Shown: positions 51,828-59,600 of the stretch, in pieces
How positions within the stretch are numbered: position 1 is the stretch's first letter
Layout: each line of letters opens with the position of its first letter
Assembly (NCBI GenBank): GCA_964481655.1
Contig: CAYZVO010000002.1
Span: 66,863-130,862, forward strand
Length of the DNA stretch: 64,000 nt
Source of the DNA: CALDOK01 sp964481655
Lineage (GTDB): Bacteria > Myxococcota_A > UBA796 > JAFGLY01
Direction: 5' to 3'
Position numbers and translations under genes: made by a program
Notes under the pieces: generated by a model
The model's input: only the letters and a program-made list of their open reading frames with translations
The model's database searches: none
Told to the model about the DNA's origin: nothing

Positions 51828-53936
51828 ATGCACCTGCTGGTGGACCTCATGCACAAGGGCGGCCCCTTCATGTGGTTGCTGCTGCTCGTCTTCATCTCCG
51901 CGTTCGTGCCGGTGGTGCTGGGCGCGGTCATGCTCGGCCTGCGTCGCTGGGTGCCCAGCGCGCTGTTCTGGCTCGCGCCTCTCGGCCTGATCCTGTTCGG
52001 GGCCGTGGGCCGCATCCAGGGCCAGATCATGGCCTCGGAGGCGGTGATGCACGCCTCGATGGAGGTCAAGAGCACCCTGCTTCACGCGGGGCTGGGTGTG
52101 GCGGCCTACACCGAGCTGTCCGGCTACGGGATGGCCGCCATCGTGCTGGCACTGTCGGCGCCCGTGGTGGGCCTGTGCCTCATGGCGGGCGCGGGCCCGG
52201 AGGCCCGCTGGCGGCCGCTGCCTGCAGTGGCCGGTGTCGGCGCGGGCTTCATCGCCGCCATCGCCGCGGCGGCGGTCGCGATGGTGCAGCCCTGGAAGGT
52301 CCACGGGGCGGGGGGCGAGCTGCTGCTGCTCCCGGGCCTGCTGGTCATCGGCGGGCTGGCTCTGGGCCTCTCCGCCCTTCGCGGCAGCGACCACGAGGCC
52401 GACGCTGGGCGGCTGGCCGCCGGCCGCCTCTCGGTGGGGGCCCTCGTGCTCGGCTCGGTGCTCTGCGCCGTCGCGGCAGGCAGCCTCCACGGCTACACGG
52501 TGCTGCACGAGGCCATGGCCCACGCCAGCGCCGAGACCCGCATGAGCCTGATGGCCCTGGGCATCCTCGGCCTGCGCAGCTGGTGGCTGCCGGGCGCCGC
52601 GGGCCTGCTGCTGCTCTCCAGCGGCGCGGTCATCACGGGGCTCGGAGGCGTGCGCCACGCGTCGGGATCTCGCTTCATCGTCAGCGGCGGCGTCACCGTG
52701 CTGGCCTTGCTCGTGACCCTCGCCGCTCCGGCCTACGCGAACTTCCAGGCCTGGCAGCTGGGGGAGATGACCACCGAGCGGCACCTGGGCCGCCAGCTCG
52801 CCCTGATGCCGGACATCCCCCGGGCCGTGGCGCTGGGCACGGACAACCCCGAGCCGCAGCCTCAGGCGGGCTACTGGCGTTCGGTCGTGCGCCAGGGCTC
52901 CGACTGGACGACGGGGAGCGCCTTCGCGGGCCCCATGTCCGACTGGCGCCTGCCTCAGACCCCCGAAGACGCCGACGCCTTGCTGGTGGTGGCGCCCCCT
53001 GAGCTGCCTGCGGCGCTCATCACGGACACCACCTGGGTCCAGGCCGCGGGCGAACCCCACGCCGCCAGCCTGCTGGTGGCGGTGGACCACGGCCAGGAGC
53101 TGGTGGCGATCCGCTCGCCGTGGCTCGCGAGCGCGGGCACCGGGATGCTGCAGCTCGATGTGGTGCCGCACGCCGCCTGGCCTGCCGGTGACGACAGCGT
53201 CGGAGATCTCTTCCTGGACGTCCCCGGCGACGTGGATGGCTGGCGCAGCCTGGTCTTCATCGAGGACACCCCCGAGGGCCTCGTGGTCCATGACTACACC
53301 CAGAGCATGGAGGCGGGGACGGCGTTGGAGGACGCCTTCCGCGAGTCCCAGAAGGTCCTCGAGGGCGGGAAGCCCGCCATCGTGCTCATCCCAGGGAGCG
53401 ACTGGACCCTGCAGGACGTGGTGAGCCACTGCCTGTCGGCGGACGCGGCCCTGCCCGAGGTCTACGACGACGAACGCTACTACTACGATCCCCCCGTGCG
53501 CTGTGGGCTCACCGACGCGGTCCCGGAGGGGCTGATGGCTGCGCGCCAGTCCTGGCATGACGCGCGCTCGGGCTTCGGTGGGCTCGGGAGCCGAGGATCG
53601 GCCGGAGGCACCGCCATGAGCGGCGACTTCCTCATCCTGGGCTCCCTGGACAAGACCGTCATCCAGGCGGTCATCCAGCGGCACCTCAACCAGATCCGCT
53701 ACTGCTACCAGCGGGAGCTGACCAAGGATCCGGATCTCGGCGGCCGAGTGGTGATCAAGTTCGTGGTGGCCAAGGACGGCACCGTCTCGTCGGCCACGGT
53801 CAAGTCCACCACGATGTACAACGACGCGGTGGAGTCCTGCATCGCCGGGCGCTTCATGCGCTTCCAGTTCCCCGAGCCCGCCGGTGGCGGGATCGTGATC
53901 GTCAGCTACCCCTTCGTGTTCACGCCGGCGGGTTGA
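51828..53936 (+). CDS. Polytopic membrane protein with AgmX/TonB-like C-terminal domain
   Basis: The ATG at 51828 has GGAG at the right distance; an in-frame GTG at 51810 is less likely. The 702-residue product starts with a hydrophobic region of seven or so helices (FMWLLLLVFISAFVPVVLGA onward, to about 305), partly resembling MotA/TolQ/ExbB proteins. A periplasmic-type domain of about 280 residues follows. The last 100 residues form an AgmX/PglI or TonB-like domain (IQAVIQRHLNQIRYCYQREL, GGRVVIKFVVAKDGTVSSAT, FQFPEPAGGGIVIVSYPFVF). It may combine a proton channel and an energy-transducing arm in one chain; this is inference. Confidence 0.75.
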   Translation: MHLLVDLMHKGGPFMWLLLLVFISAFVPVVLGAVMLGLRRWVPSALFWLAPLGLILFGAVGRIQGQIMASEAVMHASMEVKSTLLHAGLGVAAYTELSGYGMAAIVLALSAPVVGLCLMAGAGPEARWRPLPAVAGVGAGFIAAIAAAAVAMVQPWKVHGAGGELLLLPGLLVIGGLALGLSALRGSDHEADAGRLAAGRLSVGALVLGSVLCAVAAGSLHGYTVLHEAMAHASAETRMSLMALGILGLRSWWLPGAAGLLLLSSGAVITGLGGVRHASGSRFIVSGGVTVLALLVTLAAPAYANFQAWQLGEMTTERHLGRQLALMPDIPRAVALGTDNPEPQPQAGYWRSVVRQGSDWTTGSAFAGPMSDWRLPQTPEDADALLVVAPPELPAALITDTTWVQAAGEPHAASLLVAVDHGQELVAIRSPWLASAGTGMLQLDVVPHAAWPAGDDSVGDLFLDVPGDVDGWRSLVFIEDTPEGLVVHDYTQSMEAGTALEDAFRESQKVLEGGKPAIVLIPGSDWTLQDVVSHCLSADAALPEVYDDERYYYDPPVRCGLTDAVPEGLMAARQSWHDARSGFGGLGSRGSAGGTAMSGDFLILGSLDKTVIQAVIQRHLNQIRYCYQRELTKDPDLGGRVVIKFVVAKDGTVSSATVKSTTMYNDAVESCIAGRFMRFQFPEPAGGGIVIVSYPFVFTPAG

Positions 53937-53941
53937 CCCGA

Positions 53942-53960
53942 GGGGTCAACACGGGGTCAG
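53942..53960 (+). repeat. 19-base direct repeat, copy 1
   Basis: GGGGTCAACACGGGGTCAG recurs with one mismatch at 56156-56174 in the same orientation. Both copies sit at gene ends. GGGGTCAGGTC-like repeats are often seen near REP-type elements. Confidence 0.5.
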
Positions 53961-54026
53961 GTCCTCGGAACTGGCGGCAGATGGCTGCCGGAACGGATAT
54001 TCGCTGCCTGCGACAAGGAGAGTTTC

Positions 54027-54749
54027 ATGGCCAAGAAGAAAGGCAAAGCTGGTTGCATCTTCGGTTGTCTCGGGCTGCTGGTCATCGGCGGTGGTGTGGT
54101 CCTCGCGACCGGCCTCGCGGGCGGCGGCGCCTGGCTGATGATGGGTTCGGACAGCAGCATGTTCGACTTCGGCGGTGATGGGCTCGATGCGCCCTCCGCC
54201 GAGTTCCTGGACCTCATCGCGGAGGCTCCCGACGTGCCGGCGATCCCGGAAGACGGCGAAGACGCCGTCGCCGACGCCGGTGAGGACGCCGAGGACGCGG
54301 CCGCCGCCCGTGACGCCCTCGAGGCGGCCCTGGCGATGGAGGCCGATCCTGCGCCCGCGCCCGCTCCTGCGCCCGCCCCGGAGCCCGATCCCGAGCCCGC
54401 GCCGTCCTCTGGCTCCAGCTCCAGCGGTTCCAGCTCCAGCGGCTCCAGCTCTGGCTCCAGCGGCTCCAGCAACGCTGGCTCGAGCTCCAGCAGCCCCGCC
54501 CCCAAGCCCAAGCCCGCTCCCTCCACCGGCGGTGGCGGCAGCAACAACGTCACCGTGACCGGCTCGGCGACCGTGGTGCTGGTCTCCGGCGGCGCCCGCT
54601 ACAACATGCCTGGCCGGGTCCCTGCGGGCAGCTACGACATCGAGGCCACCTTCCCGGGCGAGCCCGCGGTGGTCGTGGGCACGATCAAGGTCAACGGCAC
54701 CCACACCATCGCCTGCTCGGAGCGTATGGGCACCTGCCGCGTCCGTTAG
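54027..54749 (+). CDS. Membrane-anchored protein with low-complexity linker
   Basis: AAGGAG precedes the ATG at 54027. The 240-residue product has a Lys-rich N-terminus, one transmembrane helix (IFGCLGLLVIGGGVVLATGL, about 11-40), an acidic Ala/Glu segment, alternating Pro-Ala, then a Ser/Gly-rich linker, and a compact C-terminal beta domain of about 65 residues (VTVTGSATVVLVSGG to IACSERMGTCRVR) with a Cys pair. That domain resembles PEGA-like beta folds in spacing (GRVPAGSYDIEATFPG), but the match is loose. It probably displays a small domain at the periplasmic end of a flexible tether. Confidence 0.7.
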   Translation: MAKKKGKAGCIFGCLGLLVIGGGVVLATGLAGGGAWLMMGSDSSMFDFGGDGLDAPSAEFLDLIAEAPDVPAIPEDGEDAVADAGEDAEDAAAARDALEAALAMEADPAPAPAPAPAPEPDPEPAPSSGSSSSGSSSSGSSSGSSGSSNAGSSSSSPAPKPKPAPSTGGGGSNNVTVTGSATVVLVSGGARYNMPGRVPAGSYDIEATFPGEPAVVVGTIKVNGTHTIACSERMGTCRVR

Positions 54750-54766
54750 CGGCGTGGTTCGTGTGT

Positions 54767-54801
54767 GAAGCCGCCCGCGACGCCGGCGGCGTAGCGGCTT
54801 C
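54767..54801 (+). terminator. Hairpin after the anchored protein gene
   Basis: GAAGCCGC (54767-54774) and GCGGCTTC (54794-54801) form a perfect 8-base stem, with an inner ACGCC/GGCGT stem in the loop. It starts 17 bases after the stop codon. Confidence 0.6.
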
Positions 54802-54825
54802 AGGGGGAAGTTGGGGGCGAGTCGA

Positions 54826-54900
54826 GGGCGGCGGGGGGGTTGGGGGGGTGGGGGGGTCGGGGGGCGGGGTGGGGGGGTGGGGGGGGGGTGGGGGGGTGGG
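54826..54900. other. Poly-G low-complexity stretch
   Basis: Nearly pure G with single T, C or A interruptions, in the intergenic space between two converging genes. It resembles the other damaged C/G tracts and may be an assembly or base-calling artefact. Confidence 0.6.
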
Positions 54901-54950
54901 CGCCGCCCGCCTCCCTCGAGCTCCGACCCTCGGCCCACCCCCAGACGCGG

Positions 54951-54976
54951 GAAGCCCCCTCCGGAGAGGGGGCTTC
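54951..54976. terminator. Bidirectional hairpin between converging genes
   Basis: GAAGCCCCCTC and GAGGGGGCTTC form a perfect 11-base stem with a CGGA loop, 22 bases downstream of the minus-strand stop at 54998. It probably ends that transcript. Confidence 0.7.
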
Positions 54977-54997
54977 GCAGCTGACGAGTGAACCGGT

Positions 54998-56074
54998 CTA
55001 GAACCGGATCATCGGCTGGTAGACCGGGCCCTCTTCCGTGAAGATGGCCAGGCTGCCGAAGGTCAGGGTCAGCACGCCCGCGCCGATGGCGCCGAAGTAG
55101 GAGCCGTTGGTCATCAGGTAGGACTGGCGGGTGGGGTAGCGGTTGTACTCGTTGCGGAAGTAGGTGGCGCTGCCGTACATGCCGCCGGCGGCCACGGCCG
55201 AGATGGCGGTGGCGGCGATGAGGCCGCCCTTGCCCTTCTTCTGTTCGGGCTTGGGGGCGTCCTTCAGGTCGGAGCGGTCGCGGCCCCGGGAGTCCTCGAA
55301 GCCCGAGTCGCGGGTGGACTCGCGGCCACGGCTGTCGTCGAAGCTCGACTCGCGGGAGTAGCCCGAGTCGGAGCCGCCGCGGCTGTCATCGAAGCTGTCG
55401 TCGTCGTCGAGGCCGGCGTAGGGGTCGTCGTCCACCAGGGCGTCGAGGTCGGCGTCGAGATCGTCGAGATCGTCGAGGTCGGCGTCGTCAGCGGCGCCGA
55501 GCAGCGAGATGGCGCCCGCGGCCGGGATCTCGGCGGGGGGCTTTTCGTTGGCCCCGACGTAGCCGGTCCACAGGATGCTGCCGTCGCCGGGGCCGTACTG
55601 CACGATGTTGGGCAGGTCTTCGGCGTAGGTCCGGGTCTCTTCGCCGTCGACGTAGGCGTACTTGCCGGCGGGGGCGGTGAAGGAACCGATGAAGGGGTTG
55701 GGGCCGTTCTTGGCGGCGTCCCACAGGCGGGACAGCTTGCCGCCCTCCGGGGCCAGCTTGCTGGAGAGCTGGTAGTCGGGCTCGATGCTCAGGGCGGCGC
55801 GGAAGGCGAGGGTGGTCGCGTCGTCGTCGCCGTTGAAGAAGGCCCGCAGCCCCTGCAGCCGGTGGTAGGCGGCGGCGTTGGGGGCCAGGAAGAGCTCGTC
55901 GAGGCAGGGCAGGGCGTCTTCGGCCTGCTGGGTGGACTCGAAGAAGGAGTCCTCGTCCAGGGTGGCGAAGTCGATGAGCGCCTGCTGCATGATGCTGGAG
56001 AGCTGCTCGGAGGAGGTGGGCTGGCAGTCCTGCGCGTTCGCGACGCCAGCGACCAGAATCAACCAGGACAACAT
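54998..56074 (-). CDS. Exported protein with Asp/Ser/Arg-rich repeats and C-terminal membrane helices
   Basis: The 358-residue product starts with a signal peptide (MLSWLILVAGVANA). Residues 18-180 form a globular domain with TPR-like helices (RLQGLRAFFNGDDDATTLAF). A long Asp-rich stretch follows, then imperfect units of SRxSSFDDSRGR and xSGFEDSRGR type. Two hydrophobic helices end the protein (IAATAISAVAAGGMYGSATY and FGAIGAGVLTLTFGSLAIF). This layout occurs in Myxococcota envelope proteins, but I know no function. GAGAGGA precedes the ATG. It converges on the gene at 54027, with a strong hairpin between. Confidence 0.65.
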   Translation of the reverse strand: MLSWLILVAGVANAQDCQPTSSEQLSSIMQQALIDFATLDEDSFFESTQQAEDALPCLDELFLAPNAAAYHRLQGLRAFFNGDDDATTLAFRAALSIEPDYQLSSKLAPEGGKLSRLWDAAKNGPNPFIGSFTAPAGKYAYVDGEETRTYAEDLPNIVQYGPGDGSILWTGYVGANEKPPAEIPAAGAISLLGAADDADLDDLDDLDADLDALVDDDPYAGLDDDDSFDDSRGGSDSGYSRESSFDDSRGRESTRDSGFEDSRGRDRSDLKDAPKPEQKKGKGGLIAATAISAVAAGGMYGSATYFRNEYNRYPTRQSYLMTNGSYFGAIGAGVLTLTFGSLAIFTEEGPVYQPMIRF

Positions 56075-56155
56075 GGTGATCCTCTCTTCTGAAATAGGGG
56101 TACCTAGGTGCGCGCCGTACCTATTGCGACACTGCGCGACAGGCCAAGAGAATGG

Positions 56156-56174
56156 GGGGTCAACCCGGGGTCAG
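56156..56174 (+). repeat. 19-base direct repeat, copy 2
   Basis: GGGGTCAACCCGGGGTCAG differs from 53942-53960 by one base. It overlaps the stop of the hydrolase gene by a few bases. Confidence 0.5.
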
Positions 56175-57154
56175 TGCAAACCCACGAGCTCCCGCACCGC
56201 GTCCGCCCAGGCTCTGGGGTGGTCCGTCATGCGACCCGGCAGCAGGGTCGGCCTCACCTCGGGGCCGTAGCGCTCGTTCACGCCGTTGCCCTGGTCGCCC
56301 AGGTTCACCCGGACCCAGGGGACCCCACCCTCGATGGCGGCGTTGACCAGGTCGCAGGCGTGCTTGCCCGGCCACCAGTGGGGCGGCTGGTCGAAGATCG
56401 GCTCCTGGGCATCGCCGTGGGGGGGCTGCACGTGGTCCCAGGCGGCCTGCAGGCGAAGGTAGCGCCCGCGGAAGGCCGGCAGGCTCCGGATGGCTTCGCG
56501 GGGAGACCACCAGGCCTGGTCCGTCTCTGCGTCGCCGTGGGGGCCGCAGGCGTGACCGAACAGCTCGAGGGCCTTGGCCGGATCCGGGCGGCCGGTGTCG
56601 GGGCTCGCGACGGGCGATGGCGGCGCGCCCTCGACGGTGGGCAGCGGGCCGTCCCCTGCGATGAGGCGCCAGGCGCAGAGCATGGCCGCGCAGGCGTCGC
56701 TGGGACCTTCCTCGTCCACCAGCCAGCGGACGGGCAGCTCCGGGTGGCGGGCGATGGCGCCGGTGGCGGCCACCAGCCCGAAGGAGCAGGCGTAGATGCC
56801 GAGCCGATCGGCGTCCACCGTCGGGAGCGCCGCGACGTGCCGGATCACCTCGGCCAGATCGTCCTGGTCGCCCGGCCCGTTGAAGTCCTGCCGGCCTTCG
56901 GAGCGCCGGTCGCGGAGCTTCCCGCTGCTGCGGCCGCGGGCGTTGAACCCGACCACCACCATCCCCCGCTCCGCGAGCTCCCGTGCCGCGGACCGCAGCA
57001 CCATGGTGCGCCCGGCGCGGATGCCGCCGGGGATCAGGATGACGCAGGGGAGCGTGCCGTACACCCGCCGGGGGCGCACCAGCTGCCCATGCAGCCAGCC
57101 AGCGCCGCCTCGCAGGCGGAAGGACTCGAGGACGGTGGGGGAACGCAAGGGCAT
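56171..57154 (-). CDS. Alpha/beta hydrolase
   Basis: The 327-residue product has the fold's typical pattern: LPCVILIPGGIRAGRT (oxyanion-side strand and loop), VVVGFNARGRSSG, DLAEVIRHVAAL, and the nucleophile elbow LGIYACSFGLV, where Ser takes the catalytic place although the first Gly of GxSxG is Ala. Candidate acid and histidine lie near the end (DQGNGVNERYG, RMTDHPRAW). There is no signal peptide. It fits peptidase- or esterase-type hydrolases acting on small substrates; specificity unknown. A GTTACGCC stretch precedes the ATG without a Shine-Dalgarno. Confidence 0.75.
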   Translation of the reverse strand: MPLRSPTVLESFRLRGGAGWLHGQLVRPRRVYGTLPCVILIPGGIRAGRTMVLRSAARELAERGMVVVGFNARGRSSGKLRDRRSEGRQDFNGPGDQDDLAEVIRHVAALPTVDADRLGIYACSFGLVAATGAIARHPELPVRWLVDEEGPSDACAAMLCAWRLIAGDGPLPTVEGAPPSPVASPDTGRPDPAKALELFGHACGPHGDAETDQAWWSPREAIRSLPAFRGRYLRLQAAWDHVQPPHGDAQEPIFDQPPHWWPGKHACDLVNAAIEGGVPWVRVNLGDQGNGVNERYGPEVRPTLLPGRMTDHPRAWADAVRELVGLH

Positions 57155-57392
57155 GGGGCTGGCGTAACAGAGCCCTAAGCTCCGGGCTCGAAACTGGCTG
57201 AACGGGGCCCCTCTGCCTCCGGGCTGTGGGGGAGCCGCTCTGGGGTCCCAGGAGCGACGACGCCTCCATCGCCGGGCAGTCCCAGGCCACGATCACCCGG
57301 CTCTTCGCGGTGGTGCTGCGGGGGTGGGCAGCGACCATGCGCCGCGCGTGTGGGTCATAGGCTGTCGGCCAGCACCGTGCTAGTAGAAGCTC

Positions 57393-58512
57393 ATGCCCCC
57401 CACCCCTCGCCGCCGCCGCCGCCTGTCCATCGACGACTACGTCGACGGCGTGCTCGCGGGGGACCGCGCCATCCTCGGCCGGGCCATCACGCTGGTCGAG
57501 AGCAACAGCCCCCGGCATCAGGTCCAGGCACAGGAGCTGCTCATCCGGCTGCTGCCCCATGCGGGCAAGGCCCACCGCGTGGGCATCTCCGGGGTGCCCG
57601 GGGCGGGCAAGTCCACCTTCATCGAGGCTATGGGCTGCCACCTCTGCGACGGCGGCCAGCGGGTGGCGGTGCTGGCGGTGGACCCCTCGAGCCGGGTCAG
57701 CGGCGGCTCCATCCTGGGCGACAAGACCCGGATGCAGCGGCTGGCGACGCACCACAACGCCTTCGTGCGGCCCTCGCCCTCCTCGGGCTCGCTGGGCGGG
57801 GTGGGCCGCAAGACCCGGGAGACGATGATCGTCTGCGAGGCCGCCGGCTACGACATCGTGCTGGTGGAGACCGTGGGCGTGGGTCAGTCCGAGGTGCTGG
57901 TCTCGGACATGGTCGATTTCTTCCTGGTGGTGAAGATCGCCGGCCCCGGCGCCCACCTGCAGGGCAAAAAGCCCCGCAACCACCCGCAGGCCGCTGNNNN
58001 NNNNNNGGGCCCCGTACTGGGGGTATTTCTGCTGGGCGGTTTCGCGGGCCGGCGCCGGCGACGAGCTGCAGGGCATCAAGCGCGGCATCCTCGAGCTGGC
58101 GGATCTGGTGGCGGTCAACAAGGCCGACGGTGACAACGTCATCAAGGCCAGGCGCGCCCGGCAGGAGCTCGAGACCGCCGCCCACTTCATGCAGCAGGTC
58201 AGCCCCCACTGGAAGCCCCCGGTGCTCTGCGTCTCGGCCCTCGAGGGCACGGGCCTGGACGAGCTGTGGGAGCGGGTCCGGGAGCACCGCTCCGTCCTCG
58301 ACGCCCACGGCGAGCTGGCCAGCAAGCGCCAGCGCCAGCGTCTGCGCTGGATGTGGTCCATGGTCGAAGAGCAGCTCATCGCGGCCCTGCGGGGTCACGA
58401 GCAGGTGGGCGCGGTGCTGCCGGCCCTCGAGCGCGACGTGCTCGACGGGCGGGTGACCCCGACCCTGGCGGCCAGGCGTCTGTTGGAGAGCTTCGGGGTG
58501 GAATCGGGATAG
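57393..58512 (+). CDS. meaB: MeaB/ArgK-type GTPase chaperone of methylmalonyl-CoA mutase, split by an assembly gap
   Basis: MeaB gates cofactor loading and protects B12 mutases. The left part (57393-57996) has the P-loop GVPGAGKST, DPSSRVSGGSILGDKTRM, SPSSGSLGGVG and ETVGVGQSE. The right part resumes in another frame with AGAGDELQGIKRGILELADL, the G4 motif NKAD and the dimerisation helices ending LLESFGVESG. Sequence just before the gap (KIAGPGAHLQGKK) is a corrupted copy of the sequence just after it (AGAGDELQGIKRG), so the two contig ends seem to overlap and nothing is lost. It lies more than 30 kb from mutAB and is followed by the RND pair after 10 bases. Confidence 0.9.
57997..58006. other. 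Assembly gap (10 N) inside meaB
   Basis: The flanks (about 57925-57996 and 58007-58070) encode the same MeaB segment twice, with errors on the left copy, so the gap marks overlapping contig ends and not missing DNA. Confidence 0.85.
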
Positions 58513-58515
58513 GCT
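58510..58515 (+). promoter_or_regulatory. Possible -10 box (TAGGCT) for a leaderless transcript
   Basis: TAGGCT ends 7 bases before the ATG at 58523 and contains the meaB stop codon. There is no Shine-Dalgarno for that ATG. It matches the TANGCT boxes before three other genes here. Confidence 0.35.
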
Positions 58516-58522
58516 CTCTCGC

Positions 58523-59593
58523 ATGAAGGGCTGGTTCCGCGCGCTGCTGTTTTTTGTCGGCTGCCTGGTGATCTTCGGGTCGCTGCGCATCCTGCGCGCC
58601 CAGAGCCACGACGCCCCCACGCTGTCCCAGCAAGAGCTGCAGCTCGAGCACGGCGTCCCGGTGGAGCTGACCACCGCGGAGCTGCGTCCGGTGACCCGGG
58701 CCATCGCGCTGTATGGCACCGCCCAGGGCGTCGAGCAGGCCGAGGTCGTGGTGACCTCCCCGAACATCCTCGAGCGCCTGCACGTTGCGGTGGGCGACTC
58801 CGTGGCTCGCGGTCAGCGGCTGGCCACCATGCGCACCGTGTCCCTCTCGCCCCTCGGCTACCCCTACGAGCCCCTCGAGGTCCAGCACGAGGCCCTGCAG
58901 GCCGAGCTCGAGCGCATCCGCCCGCTCCATGAGCAGGGCGCCATCACCGATCAGCAGATGGACGAACTGCAGGCCCGCGCCGACGCCGCCGAGGCTCAGC
59001 TGGACTCCGCCAAGGCCGCGGTGTTCATCACGGCCCCCATCGCCGGCACGGTCACCCGCATCGACTACCGGCCCGGCCAGATGGTCCCCAACGATCGGCC
59101 CTTGATGCAGGTGGCCCGCATCGACCCCATGGTCGTCGAGCTGATGGCCGAGGCGGTGGACGTGGCGCAGATCGAGGCCGGCCAGGCCGTCCAGCTGCGG
59201 GCCACGGCCCTGCCCGGGCGGCTGCTGATGGGCAGCGTGGTGGAGCGCTCCCTGGGGGCCTACCCGGTGATCAACCAGTTCCGGGTGCGGGTGGAGCTGC
59301 CCAACGCCGACCGCGCGGTGCTGCCGGGCTTCCCCGTCGAGGCCACCGTGCTGACGGGCAGCGCCGAGCCGGTGCTCGCGGTGCCCCGGCGGGCCCTGGT
59401 CGAGGGCGAGCGAGACCCCGTGGTGTGGGTCGTCGGCGACGACCGCACCGCCCAGCCCGTGGCCGTCCGGACCGGCGCCCAGGACGATCGCTGGGTGGCG
59501 GTGAGCGGCGAGCTGCAGGCCGGAGACCGCGTCGTCACGCTTGGGCAGGATCAGCTGACCCGCCCCGGCCAGGCCGTCGTCGTGGTCGAGTAG
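58523..59593 (+). CDS. RND efflux periplasmic adaptor (membrane fusion protein)
   Basis: The 356-residue product has an N-terminal membrane anchor (RALLFFVGCLVIFGSLRIL), then the HlyD/AcrA layout: barrel-sandwich halves (VTSPNILERLHVAVGDSVAR and VFITAPIAGTVTRIDYRPGQ), a helical hairpin between them (about 110-160), a beta-barrel (VVELMAEAVDVAQIEAGQAV) and a membrane-proximal end (RRALVEGERDPVVWVVGDD). It bridges the inner-membrane pump with an outer-membrane channel. No TolC-like gene is nearby. The pump gene follows after 7 bases. Confidence 0.92.
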   Translation: MKGWFRALLFFVGCLVIFGSLRILRAQSHDAPTLSQQELQLEHGVPVELTTAELRPVTRAIALYGTAQGVEQAEVVVTSPNILERLHVAVGDSVARGQRLATMRTVSLSPLGYPYEPLEVQHEALQAELERIRPLHEQGAITDQQMDELQARADAAEAQLDSAKAAVFITAPIAGTVTRIDYRPGQMVPNDRPLMQVARIDPMVVELMAEAVDVAQIEAGQAVQLRATALPGRLLMGSVVERSLGAYPVINQFRVRVELPNADRAVLPGFPVEATVLTGSAEPVLAVPRRALVEGERDPVVWVVGDDRTAQPVAVRTGAQDDRWVAVSGELQAGDRVVTLGQDQLTRPGQAVVVVE

Positions 59594-59600
59594 GCCCGGC

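Noticed and set aside
54826..54900. Poly-G tract as a phase-variation microsatellite
   Set aside because: It is intergenic between converging genes, irregular, and resembles the damaged C/G tracts near the N gap in mutA.
57160..57390. A tRNA or small RNA in the gap before meaB
   Set aside because: No cloverleaf with a proper TTCGA loop and acceptor pairing could be found by eye.
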